NCBI GenBank assembly: GCA_050944415.1
Contig: JBMNRA010000017.1
Coordinates: 1-42,885 of the forward strand
DNA length: 42,885 nt
Direction of reading: 5' to 3'
Source: Ruminococcus_G sp050944415
GTDB taxonomy: Bacteria > Bacillota > Clostridia > Lachnospirales > Lachnospiraceae
This document shows, in pieces, positions 1 to 7,963 of this stretch. The notes under the pieces are model-generated. The model ran no database searches, was not told the origin of the DNA, and saw only the letters and a program-made list of their open reading frames with translations. The position numbers were made by a program, and so were the translations under genes. Position 1 is the first letter of the stretch, and every line of letters starts with the position of its first letter.

Positions 1-1368
1 ACAGGCTGGCAGGAAATCAACGGATACCGGTATTATTTCCAGAAATCGGGGAAACCGGGAAGTCTGGGAAAAATGTGGACCGGCTGGCTGTTAAACGGCG
101 GGGAAATCTATTACCTGAAAAAGACAGGGGATAAAGGCGTCAAGGGAAGAATGTTCACCGGCTGGGTGACGATTGGCGGTAAGAGATTCTATTTCGGCGA
201 CAGCGGAGCCATGGCAACGGGCTGGCAGCAGATTGACGGAAAGAATTATTATTTCAAAGCCAGCGGTACATACGGAGTGAAAGGAGCACGATTTACCGGA
301 CTTCAGAATGTAAACGGTGAAACGTATTACTTTTCATCGGAAGGGGTACTGCAGACAGACTGGCAGGAAGTTAATGGATACTGGTATTATTTCCAGAAAT
401 CGGGAAAAGCGGGAAGTCTGGGAAAAATGTGGACCGGCTGGCTGTTAAACGGCGGGGAAATCTATTACCTGAAAAAGACAGGAGATAAAGGCGTCAAGGG
501 AAGAAGGTTTACTGGATGGGTAACCATTGACGGAAAAATCTTTTATTTCGGTGACAGCGGAGAGATGGAAACCGGCTGGAAAAAAATTGGGAAATATTAT
601 TTTTACTTTAAAGCCACTGGTGATTACGGCGTTAAAGGTCAGATGTTTACCGGCCTCCAGACCATTGGCGGGAAGAAATATTATTTTAAGAAGACTGGAG
701 ATTACGGTGTTAAAGGCGCCCGGCTGACGAATTATACATATACAGCAAATGGAAAAACTTATTATTTTGGCAGCGACGGCGTGGGCATGGAGATAACGGA
801 CGGATATGTCTATGCTACGGATCCTGAAAACGGCAAGTCCTACAAACTGGAAACGGAGTTTTATACGGATCCCCAGATTGGAAACGGCGCCAATCAGGTA
901 ACACAGACGGAATTTCTGGCGGCAGTTCTGTATACGGAAGCCGGAGATCAGGGACTGGCAGGACAGACCATGGTGGCGATGGTCATCTATAACCGGATGA
1001 TTCGCAGCGATTTCCCTGACAGTATGAATTTTGTCGTATATGCAGCTCAGCAGTTTGAGGTGGCGAGAAACGGAAGATTGACGGAGCTGTTGGAAGGCAT
1101 CCGTGATAATGACCCGGAGGCTCTTCGCAAAATTAATCAGTATAACAGTATGAAAGCAGCTGAGCAGGCAACGGAAATTTACAATAACTATGTAAATGGA
1201 AAAACAAGTAAGCGGATTATTCCAGGAGTAAGCGCTTTAAAAAATAAAGATTTCAGTTATGTATTTTTTATGACCCACAGTGCTTTTAAGAATCTTGGCC
1301 TGGATGAAAGCAAGTGTGACTCATTTAAATATGAGGATCATATCTTCTTTAAAAACTGGGTGAAATAA
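1..1368 (+). CDS. Surface protein with glucan/choline-binding-type repeats and C-terminal SleB-like cell-wall hydrolase domain (5' truncated)
   Basis: The reading frame is open from base 1, so the N-terminus lies outside the window; 455 residues are visible. Codons 1 to about 265 are aromatic/glycine repeats of the GW...YYF type seen in glucan- and choline-binding repeat proteins, which hold proteins on cell-wall polymers. Codons from about 300 to the end resemble the SleB/hydrolase_2 family: FLAAVLYTEAGDQ with a glutamate placed like the family's catalytic one, then GQTMVAMVIYNRM, QFEVARNG and a late DHIFF motif. Likely a secreted wall-anchored peptidoglycan hydrolase. A 118-codon super-repeat is visible: DNA at 1-170 matches 355-524 at an offset of 354 bp and is almost identical over about 60-150. 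The hydrolase assignment rests on motif resemblance and is moderately sure; the repeat assignment is firm. Confidence 0.82.
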   Translation, partial: TGWQEINGYRYYFQKSGKPGSLGKMWTGWLLNGGEIYYLKKTGDKGVKGRMFTGWVTIGGKRFYFGDSGAMATGWQQIDGKNYYFKASGTYGVKGARFTGLQNVNGETYYFSSEGVLQTDWQEVNGYWYYFQKSGKAGSLGKMWTGWLLNGGEIYYLKKTGDKGVKGRRFTGWVTIDGKIFYFGDSGEMETGWKKIGKYYFYFKATGDYGVKGQMFTGLQTIGGKKYYFKKTGDYGVKGARLTNYTYTANGKTYYFGSDGVGMEITDGYVYATDPENGKSYKLETEFYTDPQIGNGANQVTQTEFLAAVLYTEAGDQGLAGQTMVAMVIYNRMIRSDFPDSMNFVVYAAQQFEVARNGRLTELLEGIRDNDPEALRKINQYNSMKAAEQATEIYNNYVNGKTSKRIIPGVSALKNKDFSYVFFMTHSAFKNLGLDESKCDSFKYEDHIFFKNWVK

Positions 1369-1381
1369 TCCTGCGGTATTA

Positions 1382-1410
1382 TTGACAGCCTTCACAAAAA
1401 CAACTATAAT
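1382..1410 (+). promoter_or_regulatory. Sigma-A promoter of the cobalamin operon
   Basis: Perfect consensus hexamers TTGACA (1382-1387) and TATAAT (1405-1410) are separated by exactly 17 bp, 14 bp after the stop of the surface protein gene. Transcription would start near 1417, just upstream of the riboswitch. Confidence 0.9.
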
Positions 1411-1419
1411 GTTGTATGG

Positions 1420-1549
1420 AAAATTTAAAGTTCACGGTTCATGGGGAAGCAGTTGGAAATCCTGCGCAAGTCCGTTACTGTAAAAGCCAGATACCCATCC
1501 CGTGTCTGAGCATATATGTTTGCGGCCACCGAAGATATATGATAAAACA
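1420..1549 (+). promoter_or_regulatory. Cobalamin riboswitch (short form) upstream of cbiD
   Basis: The core resembles the B12-box: GGGGAAGCAGTTGGAAATCC followed by TGCGCAAGTCCG, TTACTGTAAAAG and CCAGATACCCAT. ATGGG (1441-1445) can pair with CCCAT (1494-1498). A second hairpin, CATATAT (1511-1517) with ATATATG (1535-1541), presents a loop of the kind that kisses the aptamer core in this family. It is followed at once by an intrinsic terminator in front of cbiD, the expected layout for a transcriptional OFF switch. It is shorter than the cbiK riboswitch in this window and lacks its peripheral helices, so the subclass is uncertain. Confidence 0.85.
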
Positions 1550-1551
1550 AC

Positions 1552-1587
1552 AAAACCGTTGTCTTTCAGTGGACAACGGTTTTATTT
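1552..1587 (+). terminator. Riboswitch-controlled intrinsic terminator before cbiD
   Basis: A perfect 12-bp inverted repeat AAAACCGTTGTC (1552-1563) / GACAACGGTTTT (1572-1583) with an 8-base loop runs into a T-rich tract, 18 bp before the cbiD start. A short competing hairpin, ACAAC (1547-1551) with GTTGT (1558-1562), would break the 5' arm. Confidence 0.88.
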
Positions 1588-1605
1588 TGCAGATAGGAGG
1601 AGAAG

Positions 1606-2778
1606 ATGGTCCCAAAAACAGGACTGGAAGACTATTTTATTATTAAAGATAAAAAGAAGCTGCGATACGGTTATACTACGGGTTCCTGCGCAGCGGCAGC
1701 AGCCAAGGCGGCGGCGTATATGCTGCTGAAGAGAGAAAGGGTGGAAGAGATATCTCTGATGACGCCCAAAGGTATTCTCCTTCATTTGAGGATTGAAGAC
1801 ATACATATCGGCGAGAATGAAGTATGCTGCGGCGTCAGGAAAGACGGAGGTGATGATCCGGATGCCACAGATGGAATCCTGATCTGTGCATCCGTGAGGA
1901 AAAGTGAAAGACCCGGCACAGTCATCGACGGCGGGAAAGGAGTAGGCCGGATTACACGTTCCGGACTGCAGCAGCCTGTAGGGGCGGCCGCCATTAATCG
2001 GGTTCCACGGGAGATGATTGACCGCGCGGTAAAGGAAGTATGCGCAGACTGTAATTACCATGGGGGACTGGAAGTGATCATTCAGGTGCCTGAAGGTGAA
2101 AAAACCGCCCAAAGAACATTCAATCCCCGGCTTGGCATAGAGGGCGGAATATCTATCCTGGGCACCAGCGGTATCGTGATTCCCATGAGTGAGTCTGCAC
2201 TTCTGGAAAGCATACGGATTGAAATGAAGATGCTGGCAGAGAACGGCGGAAAATATCTGGTGATGACGCCGGGTAATTACGGGGAAGCCTTTTCACGTGA
2301 TCAGCTGGATGTGGATATGACTTACAGCATGAAGTGCAGCAATTATGTAGGAGAGACTCTTCAGATGGCGGATAATCTGGGTATCAGGGGAATCCTGTTT
2401 ATCGCCCACATAGGAAAATTTATCAAAGTATCCGGTGGAATCATGAATACACATTCTCATCATGCGGACTGCAGAGCGGAGCTTCTGGCCGCTGCCGCTG
2501 CCAGGGGAGGGGCCGGAATGGACTGTGTCAGGGAACTTCTGGACACCATTACCACAGAAGAAGGCGTGGATGTGCTGATACGGTATCAGATGCTGGAGAA
2601 AACGATGGACATCGTACTGAATAAAGTGATGTATTATCTGAAGCACCAGGTTCCGACGGATCTGGAGCTGGGAGTGATTCTTTTTTCCAGCGTTCACGGA
2701 GAGCTGATCCGGTCTGAAAATACAGAGGAATTAATAAAAAAAATAAATATACAAAAAGGAGAACACAATGGCAGGTAA
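1606..2778 (+). CDS. cbiD: Cobalt-precorrin-5B C1-methyltransferase CbiD
   Basis: First gene of the cobalamin operon; 390 residues, normal for CbiD. The family signature YGYTTGSCAAAAAKAA is at residues 21-36, and a conserved AHIGKFIKVSGGIMNTHS stretch is in the second half. CbiD methylates C1 of cobalt-precorrin-5B with S-adenosylmethionine in the anaerobic (early cobalt) route and has a fold unlike the other corrin methylases. The start ATG at 1606 has AGGAGG at 1595-1600. The stop overlaps the next gene by 11 bp, pointing to translational coupling. Expression should be governed by the riboswitch and terminator just upstream. Confidence 0.96.
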   Translation: MVPKTGLEDYFIIKDKKKLRYGYTTGSCAAAAAKAAAYMLLKRERVEEISLMTPKGILLHLRIEDIHIGENEVCCGVRKDGGDDPDATDGILICASVRKSERPGTVIDGGKGVGRITRSGLQQPVGAAAINRVPREMIDRAVKEVCADCNYHGGLEVIIQVPEGEKTAQRTFNPRLGIEGGISILGTSGIVIPMSESALLESIRIEMKMLAENGGKYLVMTPGNYGEAFSRDQLDVDMTYSMKCSNYVGETLQMADNLGIRGILFIAHIGKFIKVSGGIMNTHSHHADCRAELLAAAAARGGAGMDCVRELLDTITTEEGVDVLIRYQMLEKTMDIVLNKVMYYLKHQVPTDLELGVILFSSVHGELIRSENTEELIKKINIQKGEHNGR

Positions 2779-3454
2779 ATTATATGGCGTAGGAGTGGGA
2801 CCGGGTGATCCGGAACTGCTGACAGTGAAGGCATTGCGGGTGATCCGGGAGAGTGATGTAATTGCTGTTCCGGGAAAAGTACCGGAGGAAACAATAGCAT
2901 ATAAAATCGTGGTTCAGGCGTATCCGGAGCTTTCACAAAAGGAATTGCTTCCGGTTCATATGCCCATGACAAAAGATCCGGTTTTACTGGAGGAGAGCCA
3001 CCGGGAAGGTGCAAGACAGATTGCCAAGTATCTGGAACAGGGCAGAAAGGTTGCATTTTTGACTTTGGGTGACACCACGGTATATTCCACTTATCTGTAT
3101 GTTCATAAGAAAGTGATGGAAATGGGATATGATGTGGAGATTATCAGCGGGATCACTTCTTTCTGCGCAGTGGCTGCCAGACTGAACATGGGGCTTGTGG
3201 AAAAAGCAGAACCACTTCATGTGATTCCAGCTTCTTATCAGATAGAAGAAGCACTGAAACTGCCGGGAACAAAGGTTTTGATGAAGGCAGGCAAGAAGAT
3301 GAAAAATGTGAAGGAGCTGCTTCAGCAGTCGGATTCTGAAGTGGTGATGATTGAAAACTGCGGCATGGAAGATGAAAAAATTTTCCGGGGCGCAGATGAA
3401 ATACCTGAAGATGCAGGATACTATTCTTTGATAATTGTAAAGGAGAAAAATTAA
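2768..3454 (+). CDS. cbiL: Cobalt-precorrin-2 C20-methyltransferase CbiL
   Basis: 228 residues of the tetrapyrrole (SAM-dependent) methylase fold. The N-terminal loop GVGVGPGDPELLTVKALR at residues 7-24 and the following segment SDVIAVPGK are typical of CbiL/CobI, which methylates C20 of cobalt-precorrin-2. A second conserved stretch, GDTTVYSTYLYVHKKV, and the ISGITSFCAVAARL motif complete the SAM pocket. It starts inside the end of cbiD (ATG at 2768 after AAAAGGAG) and ends 4 bp before cbiF. The cobalt-dependent name is chosen because CbiK and CbiD mark the anaerobic pathway. Confidence 0.94.
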   Translation: MAGKLYGVGVGPGDPELLTVKALRVIRESDVIAVPGKVPEETIAYKIVVQAYPELSQKELLPVHMPMTKDPVLLEESHREGARQIAKYLEQGRKVAFLTLGDTTVYSTYLYVHKKVMEMGYDVEIISGITSFCAVAARLNMGLVEKAEPLHVIPASYQIEEALKLPGTKVLMKAGKKMKNVKELLQQSDSEVVMIENCGMEDEKIFRGADEIPEDAGYYSLIIVKEKN

Positions 3455-3458
3455 ACGT

Positions 3459-4217
3459 ATGATACATTTTGTGGGAGCGGGCTCAGGAGCCCCGGATTTG
3501 ATTACTGTCAGAGGAAAAAGATTTCTGGAAGAGGCTGATGTGATTATCTATGCCGGATCACTGGTAAATCCTCAGCTTCTCGACTATGCGAAAGAGGGGT
3601 GCAGCATTTATAACAGCGCCAAAATGACACTGGAAGAGGTATTGGATGTAATGTTACAGGCTGAAGAGAAGGGGCTGACAACGGTACGTCTGCACACGGG
3701 AGATCCCTGCCTTTACGGAGCGATCCGGGAGCAGATGGACGTGCTCGACGAAAAGGGGATTTCTTATGATTCCTGCCCCGGAGTAAGCTCTTTCTGCGGT
3801 GCAGCCTCCGCACTGGATCTGGAGTATACGCTTCCGGATGTTTCCCAGAGTGTTATTATCACCAGAATGGCGGGAAGAACACCGGTGCCGGAAAAAGAAA
3901 GCATTGAATCTTTTGCGGCGCATCAGGCTACTATGGTTATCTTCCTGAGTACAGGAATGCTGGAGGAGCTGAGTCAGCGTCTGATTGCCGGAGGATACCG
4001 GGAAGATACGCCGGCAGCTATAGTTTATAAAGCTACATGGGAAGATGAGAAGACAGCCATCTGTACCGTCGGCACACTGGCTGAAACAGCGAAGAAGGAA
4101 AATATTACAAAGACGGCCCTGATGATTATCGGGGATGTGGTTACTCACAGTCATTATAATCGATCTGAACTGTATAATCCGGCCTTTACCACAGAGTTCA
4201 GAAAAGCCAGCAAATAG
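3459..4217 (+). CDS. cbiF: Cobalt-precorrin-4 C11-methyltransferase CbiF
   Basis: 252 residues, tetrapyrrole methylase family. The glycine-rich loop VGAGSGAPDLITVRG is at residues 5-19. YAGSLVNPQLL and the motif HTGDPCLYGAI (about 79-89) are characteristic of CbiF/CobM. It adds the C11 methyl group to cobalt-precorrin-4 before ring opening by CbiG. The gene lies 4 bp after cbiL and 14 bp before cbiG, so it is part of the same transcript. Confidence 0.95.
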   Translation: MIHFVGAGSGAPDLITVRGKRFLEEADVIIYAGSLVNPQLLDYAKEGCSIYNSAKMTLEEVLDVMLQAEEKGLTTVRLHTGDPCLYGAIREQMDVLDEKGISYDSCPGVSSFCGAASALDLEYTLPDVSQSVIITRMAGRTPVPEKESIESFAAHQATMVIFLSTGMLEELSQRLIAGGYREDTPAAIVYKATWEDEKTAICTVGTLAETAKKENITKTALMIIGDVVTHSHYNRSELYNPAFTTEFRKASK

Positions 4218-4231
4218 ACGGCGGGAGAGAA

Positions 4232-5275
4232 ATGAAAATAGGAATTATTTGTTTTACAATGAATGGTTTTGTCCTGGCGGAGAAAATTGACGCTGTTTTA
4301 AAGAAAGAGGGTCAGATCACTTCGCTGTATACGAAAAGCCGCTATCTGCGTGATGTGGATGCGGAGCCAGTAAAGGATTCTCTGCAGTTATGGACGAAAA
4401 AAATGTTTGAGACGAAGGACGCAATACTTTTTATCGGAGCCAGCGGAATTGCCGTCAGGGCAATTGCTCCTTACGTAGAAAGTAAAAAACATGATCCTGC
4501 GGTAGTGGTCATCGATGAACGGGGCAAGTTTTGTATTTCTCTTTTGTCCGGCCATCTGGGAGGCGCCAATGAACTGACAGAAATGATTGCCAGAGAGTTG
4601 GGAGCTGTTCCGGTTGTCACAACGGCGACTGATGTAAATGGCCGGTTTGCGGTGGATGTATTTGCAAGAAAGAATCGTCTTTACATTTCAAATATGACGC
4701 TGGCAAAGGAAGTTTCTGCGAAACTTCTGCACGGAGGAACTGTGGGATTTATCAGCGAGCTGCCTGTAAAAGGAGAGATACCGGAAGGATTGGTACTGAA
4801 TCAGGAAAATCAGGAGCTGGGGATATATGTGGGGATTCACTATCACAGACAGCCTTTTGAGCAGACGCTCTGGTTGATTCCACGCAGTGTAACGGCAGGC
4901 ATTGGATGCCGGAAGGGGATAAATGCGGAGCAGATTGAAGAAGTGTTTGAAGAAGCCTGCCAGGTCAACGGAATATTTCATGAGGCGGTGGCACAGGCAG
5001 CCAGTATTGATTTAAAGAAAGAAGAACCCGGCCTGAAGGAGTTCTGCCAGGAGATGGGGATTCCCCTGATTACTTACAGTGCAGAGCAGCTTCTGGATAT
5101 GGAGGGAGAATTTACCGGTTCCGATTTTGTGAAGTCTGTTACAGGCGTTGATAATGTCTGTGAACGAAGTGCGGTAAGAGGAAGCAAAGGCGGACGGATC
5201 ATACAGAAAAAAACAGGCAAAAACGGCGTAACCGTCGCATTTGCCATGGAAGAATGGAGTGTGGATTTTGAATAA
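4232..5275 (+). CDS. cbiG: Cobalt-precorrin-5A hydrolase CbiG
   Basis: 347 residues. The central motif FIGASGIAVRAIAPYV is at 67-82 and LLSGHLGGANELTEMIA at 104-120, both hallmarks of the CbiG N-terminal and linker region. The C-terminal CbiG domain starts near TAGIGCRKGINAEQIE (221-236). CbiG opens the delta-lactone of cobalt-precorrin-5A and releases acetaldehyde, the step that removes C20 in the anaerobic route. Its presence excludes the oxygen-dependent CobG route. A Shine-Dalgarno sequence (GGGAGAG) sits before ATG 4232. The 3' end overlaps the start region of cbiH. Confidence 0.95.
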   Translation: MKIGIICFTMNGFVLAEKIDAVLKKEGQITSLYTKSRYLRDVDAEPVKDSLQLWTKKMFETKDAILFIGASGIAVRAIAPYVESKKHDPAVVVIDERGKFCISLLSGHLGGANELTEMIARELGAVPVVTTATDVNGRFAVDVFARKNRLYISNMTLAKEVSAKLLHGGTVGFISELPVKGEIPEGLVLNQENQELGIYVGIHYHRQPFEQTLWLIPRSVTAGIGCRKGINAEQIEEVFEEACQVNGIFHEAVAQAASIDLKKEEPGLKEFCQEMGIPLITYSAEQLLDMEGEFTGSDFVKSVTGVDNVCERSAVRGSKGGRIIQKKTGKNGVTVAFAMEEWSVDFE

Positions 5276-5999
5276 ATTATACGTAGTGGGCATCGGTCCA
5301 GGGGAATATGAACAGATGACAGTCAAAGCTATCAACGCTTTGAAAGCGAGTGATACGATTATTGGATATACAGTATATGTGGATCTGGTAAAGAATCATT
5401 TTCCAGACAAGGAATTTATGACGACACCGATGACGAAAGAAGTGGATCGCTGTGTTATGGCTTTTCAGGAAGCCATGAAAGGGAAAACGGTTTCCATGAT
5501 CTGCAGCGGAGATGCCGGAGTGTACGGTATGTCCGGACTGATGTATGAGGTGGGTGAGAGCTATCCGGATGTGGAACTGGAAATTATTCCGGGAGTGACA
5601 GCGGCTACCGGCGGGGCAGCCGTGCTGGGAGCTCCGCTGATTCATGATTTCTGTCTGATCAGTCTCAGTGATCTTCTGACTCCCTGGGAGAAAATAGAGG
5701 CCCGGCTGCTTCACGCATCGGAAGCGGATTTTGTCATCTGTCTTTATAATCCTTCCAGTAAAAAGCGTCATGATTACCTGCAGAAAGCCTGTGATCTTAT
5801 GATGCGATATAAAAAAGAAGATACCGTTTGCGGAATCGTAGGAAATATCGGACGTGAAGGCGAGAACATGAAAGTCATGACGCTGAAAGAACTGCGGGAT
5901 ACGGCTGTGGATATGTTTACCACAGTATTTGTGGGAAATTCCCAGACCAAGGAGATTGGCGGAAAGATGGTAACACCGAGAGGATACAGGAATGTCTGA
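5268..5999 (+). CDS. cbiH: Cobalt-precorrin-3B C17-methyltransferase CbiH
   Basis: 243 residues from the chosen start. Tetrapyrrole methylase fold with VGIGPGEYEQMTVKA near the N-terminus, SGDAGVYGMSG in the middle and LCGIVGN-like and TPRGY segments near the end. CbiH contracts the ring while methylating C17. I chose the TTG at 5268 because GGAG at 5256-5259 lies 8 bp upstream and the protein then begins MNKLYVVGIGPG, as family members do. The frame stays open back to a TTG at 5241 and a GTG at 5259, which are less likely starts. It overlaps the end of cbiG by 8 bp and runs 8 bp into the next gene, so translation is probably coupled. Function is firm; the start is moderately sure. Confidence 0.92.
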   Translation: MNKLYVVGIGPGEYEQMTVKAINALKASDTIIGYTVYVDLVKNHFPDKEFMTTPMTKEVDRCVMAFQEAMKGKTVSMICSGDAGVYGMSGLMYEVGESYPDVELEIIPGVTAATGGAAVLGAPLIHDFCLISLSDLLTPWEKIEARLLHASEADFVICLYNPSSKKRHDYLQKACDLMMRYKKEDTVCGIVGNIGREGENMKVMTLKELRDTAVDMFTTVFVGNSQTKEIGGKMVTPRGYRNV

Positions 6000-7959
6000 A
6001 GTTTTAATATTTGCCGGAACACTGGAGGGCCGCAGAGCAGCAGAATTTTTAAATAAGTATCAGATAAGCGCCCATGTCTGTGTGGCAACTCAGTACGGGG
6101 AAAGTCTGCTGCCGGAGGGGGGAAGCCTTACGGTTTCCCATGAACGTCTGGATGAAAAGCAGATGGAAGAACTGATGGAGCGGGAGAATCCCCGGCTGGT
6201 CATTGATGCTACCCACCCTTATGCGGCTGAAGTAACGAAAAACATTAAAGCCGCCTGTGATGCAAAAAAGAAAAAATATCTCCGGCTGTTACGGGAGGAA
6301 TATTCTCTGACAGATCAGGACGTAATTTATGTGGATTCCGTGGCAGAGGCGGTGGAATGGCTGGAGCGCACCAGTGGAAATATTCTGGCGACTACGGGAA
6401 GCAAGGAGATCAAAGAATATACAAAGCTTTCCGGTTATCAGGAACGGGTATATGCAAGAGTGCTCTCTTTGCCGGAAGTGGCTGCTTCCTGCGCATCACT
6501 GGGATTCCAGGGAAAACATCTGATTTGTATGCAGGGACCTTTTTCAGAGGAGCTGAATACGGCGATGCTGAAACAGTTTGACTGCCAGTATCTGGTAACA
6601 AAAGAATCCGGCAGCACCGGAGGGTTTATGGAGAAATATGAAGCTGCCAGGAAGGCAGGAGCCAGACTGGTGCTGGTGGGACGTCCGGCGCAGGAGGAAG
6701 GAATGTCACCGGAGGAATGCCGGAAATACCTGATCGAAACTTTTCAGATCCAGGTGCAGCAGGATATTACGCTGGTAGGCATCGGAATGGGAAACGCAAA
6801 GGGTATGACAGGAGAAGCGCAGGAAGTCTGTCATCAGGCGGATCTCATCATAGGTGCCAGACGGATGACAGAACAGACAGCCCGGCCCGGACAGAAAGTA
6901 TTTCAAGCATACAGACCGCAGGAAATTGCGGATTATATTGCGGAACATAAAGCACTGGAAAAAATTGCCGTTGTGCTGTCGGGCGATGTGGGCTTTTACA
7001 GCGGCGCAAAGAAGCTGCTGGAGGTGCTTCCGCCTCAGACGAAACTTCTTCCGGGCATCTCTTCCATGATTTATTTCATGGCCAGGCTGAAAATGCCCTG
7101 GGAAGATGTGGTGCCCTGCAGTCTCCACGGACGTACGGTCAATATGGTCAGTATGGTGAGACGGCATGGAAAAGTGTTTGCCATTGTGGGAACGGAAGAT
7201 GGAATCGGCGATTTATGCAGTCAGCTGTGCGAATTTGGACTGAAGGATGTAAAGGTATATGTGGGCGAACGGCTGTCTTATGAGGATGAAAAAATCCGGG
7301 AAGGAACGGCAGAGAGTCTGAAACATATAAAAACAGACCCGCTGAGCGTAGTTCTGCTGGTGAATGAGCGCAGCGGAGATCTGACGGTGACCCATGGTAT
7401 TCCGGATGAAAGATTTCTCCGGGACAAAGTGCCGATGACGAAGGAAGAAATCCGGGAAATTTCTCTGTCAAAGCTGCGGTTAAAAAGAGATTCCGTGGTA
7501 TACGATGTGGGCGCGGGCACCGGTTCTGTCTCAGTAGAGATGGCGCTTATGGCTGATCTGGGCCGGGTATACGCGGTGGAGAAGAAAAAAGAGGCGGTGG
7601 AACTGCTTCACAGAAACAGGATGCAATTCCAGGTGCCTCATCTGGAAATCATAGAAGGGCTGGCGCCGGATGCCTGCCGGGATCTTCCTGTTCCAACCCA
7701 CGCTTTTATCGGTGGATCTTCCGGCAATCTGAAGGAGATCATGGAGCTTCTTCTCGAAAAGAATCCGGGCATCCGAATCGTAATTAACTGTATTACATTG
7801 GAAACGGTGGCGGAAGCACTGGAATGTCTGCGGACACTGCCGGTGAAGGATACGGATATCGTTTCAGTCAGTGCGGGAAAATCTAAGGAAGTGGGACGGT
7901 ACCATATGATGATGGGACTGAACCCGGTATACATTATTTCCTGCGAAGGAGGAAAATAA
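5992..7959 (+). CDS. cbiJET: CbiJ-CbiE-CbiT fusion: precorrin-6A reductase / precorrin-6B methyltransferase
   Basis: A single 655-residue frame joins three enzymes usually encoded separately or in pairs. Residues 1 to about 255 are CbiJ, with FAGTLEGRRAAEFL at the N-terminus, DATHPYA at 72-78 and TKESGSTGG near 203-211; it reduces cobalt-precorrin-6A. Residues about 258-458 are CbiE, a tetrapyrrole methylase with LVGIGMGN and SGDVGFYSGA (330-339), which methylates C5. Residues about 470-655 are CbiT, a Rossmann methylase with VYDVGAGTGSVSVEMA (503-518), which methylates C15 and decarboxylates the C12 acetate. The frame is open with no stop or frameshift at either junction, so three successive steps are likely channelled on one chain. 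It starts 8 bp inside cbiH and ends 4 bp before cbiA. Confidence 0.95.
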   Translation: MSEVLIFAGTLEGRRAAEFLNKYQISAHVCVATQYGESLLPEGGSLTVSHERLDEKQMEELMERENPRLVIDATHPYAAEVTKNIKAACDAKKKKYLRLLREEYSLTDQDVIYVDSVAEAVEWLERTSGNILATTGSKEIKEYTKLSGYQERVYARVLSLPEVAASCASLGFQGKHLICMQGPFSEELNTAMLKQFDCQYLVTKESGSTGGFMEKYEAARKAGARLVLVGRPAQEEGMSPEECRKYLIETFQIQVQQDITLVGIGMGNAKGMTGEAQEVCHQADLIIGARRMTEQTARPGQKVFQAYRPQEIADYIAEHKALEKIAVVLSGDVGFYSGAKKLLEVLPPQTKLLPGISSMIYFMARLKMPWEDVVPCSLHGRTVNMVSMVRRHGKVFAIVGTEDGIGDLCSQLCEFGLKDVKVYVGERLSYEDEKIREGTAESLKHIKTDPLSVVLLVNERSGDLTVTHGIPDERFLRDKVPMTKEEIREISLSKLRLKRDSVVYDVGAGTGSVSVEMALMADLGRVYAVEKKKEAVELLHRNRMQFQVPHLEIIEGLAPDACRDLPVPTHAFIGGSSGNLKEIMELLLEKNPGIRIVINCITLETVAEALECLRTLPVKDTDIVSVSAGKSKEVGRYHMMMGLNPVYIISCEGGK

Positions 7960-7963
7960 ACCC

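Noticed and set aside
1364..1383. AATAAT/ATTATT inverted repeat after the surface protein gene as a terminator
   Set aside because: Only six A/T pairs and no clear T tract; it overlaps the promoter region of the cob operon.
1416..1646. 76-codon open frame over the riboswitch
   Set aside because: It overlaps the cobalamin aptamer and terminator, whose conserved bases explain the sequence.
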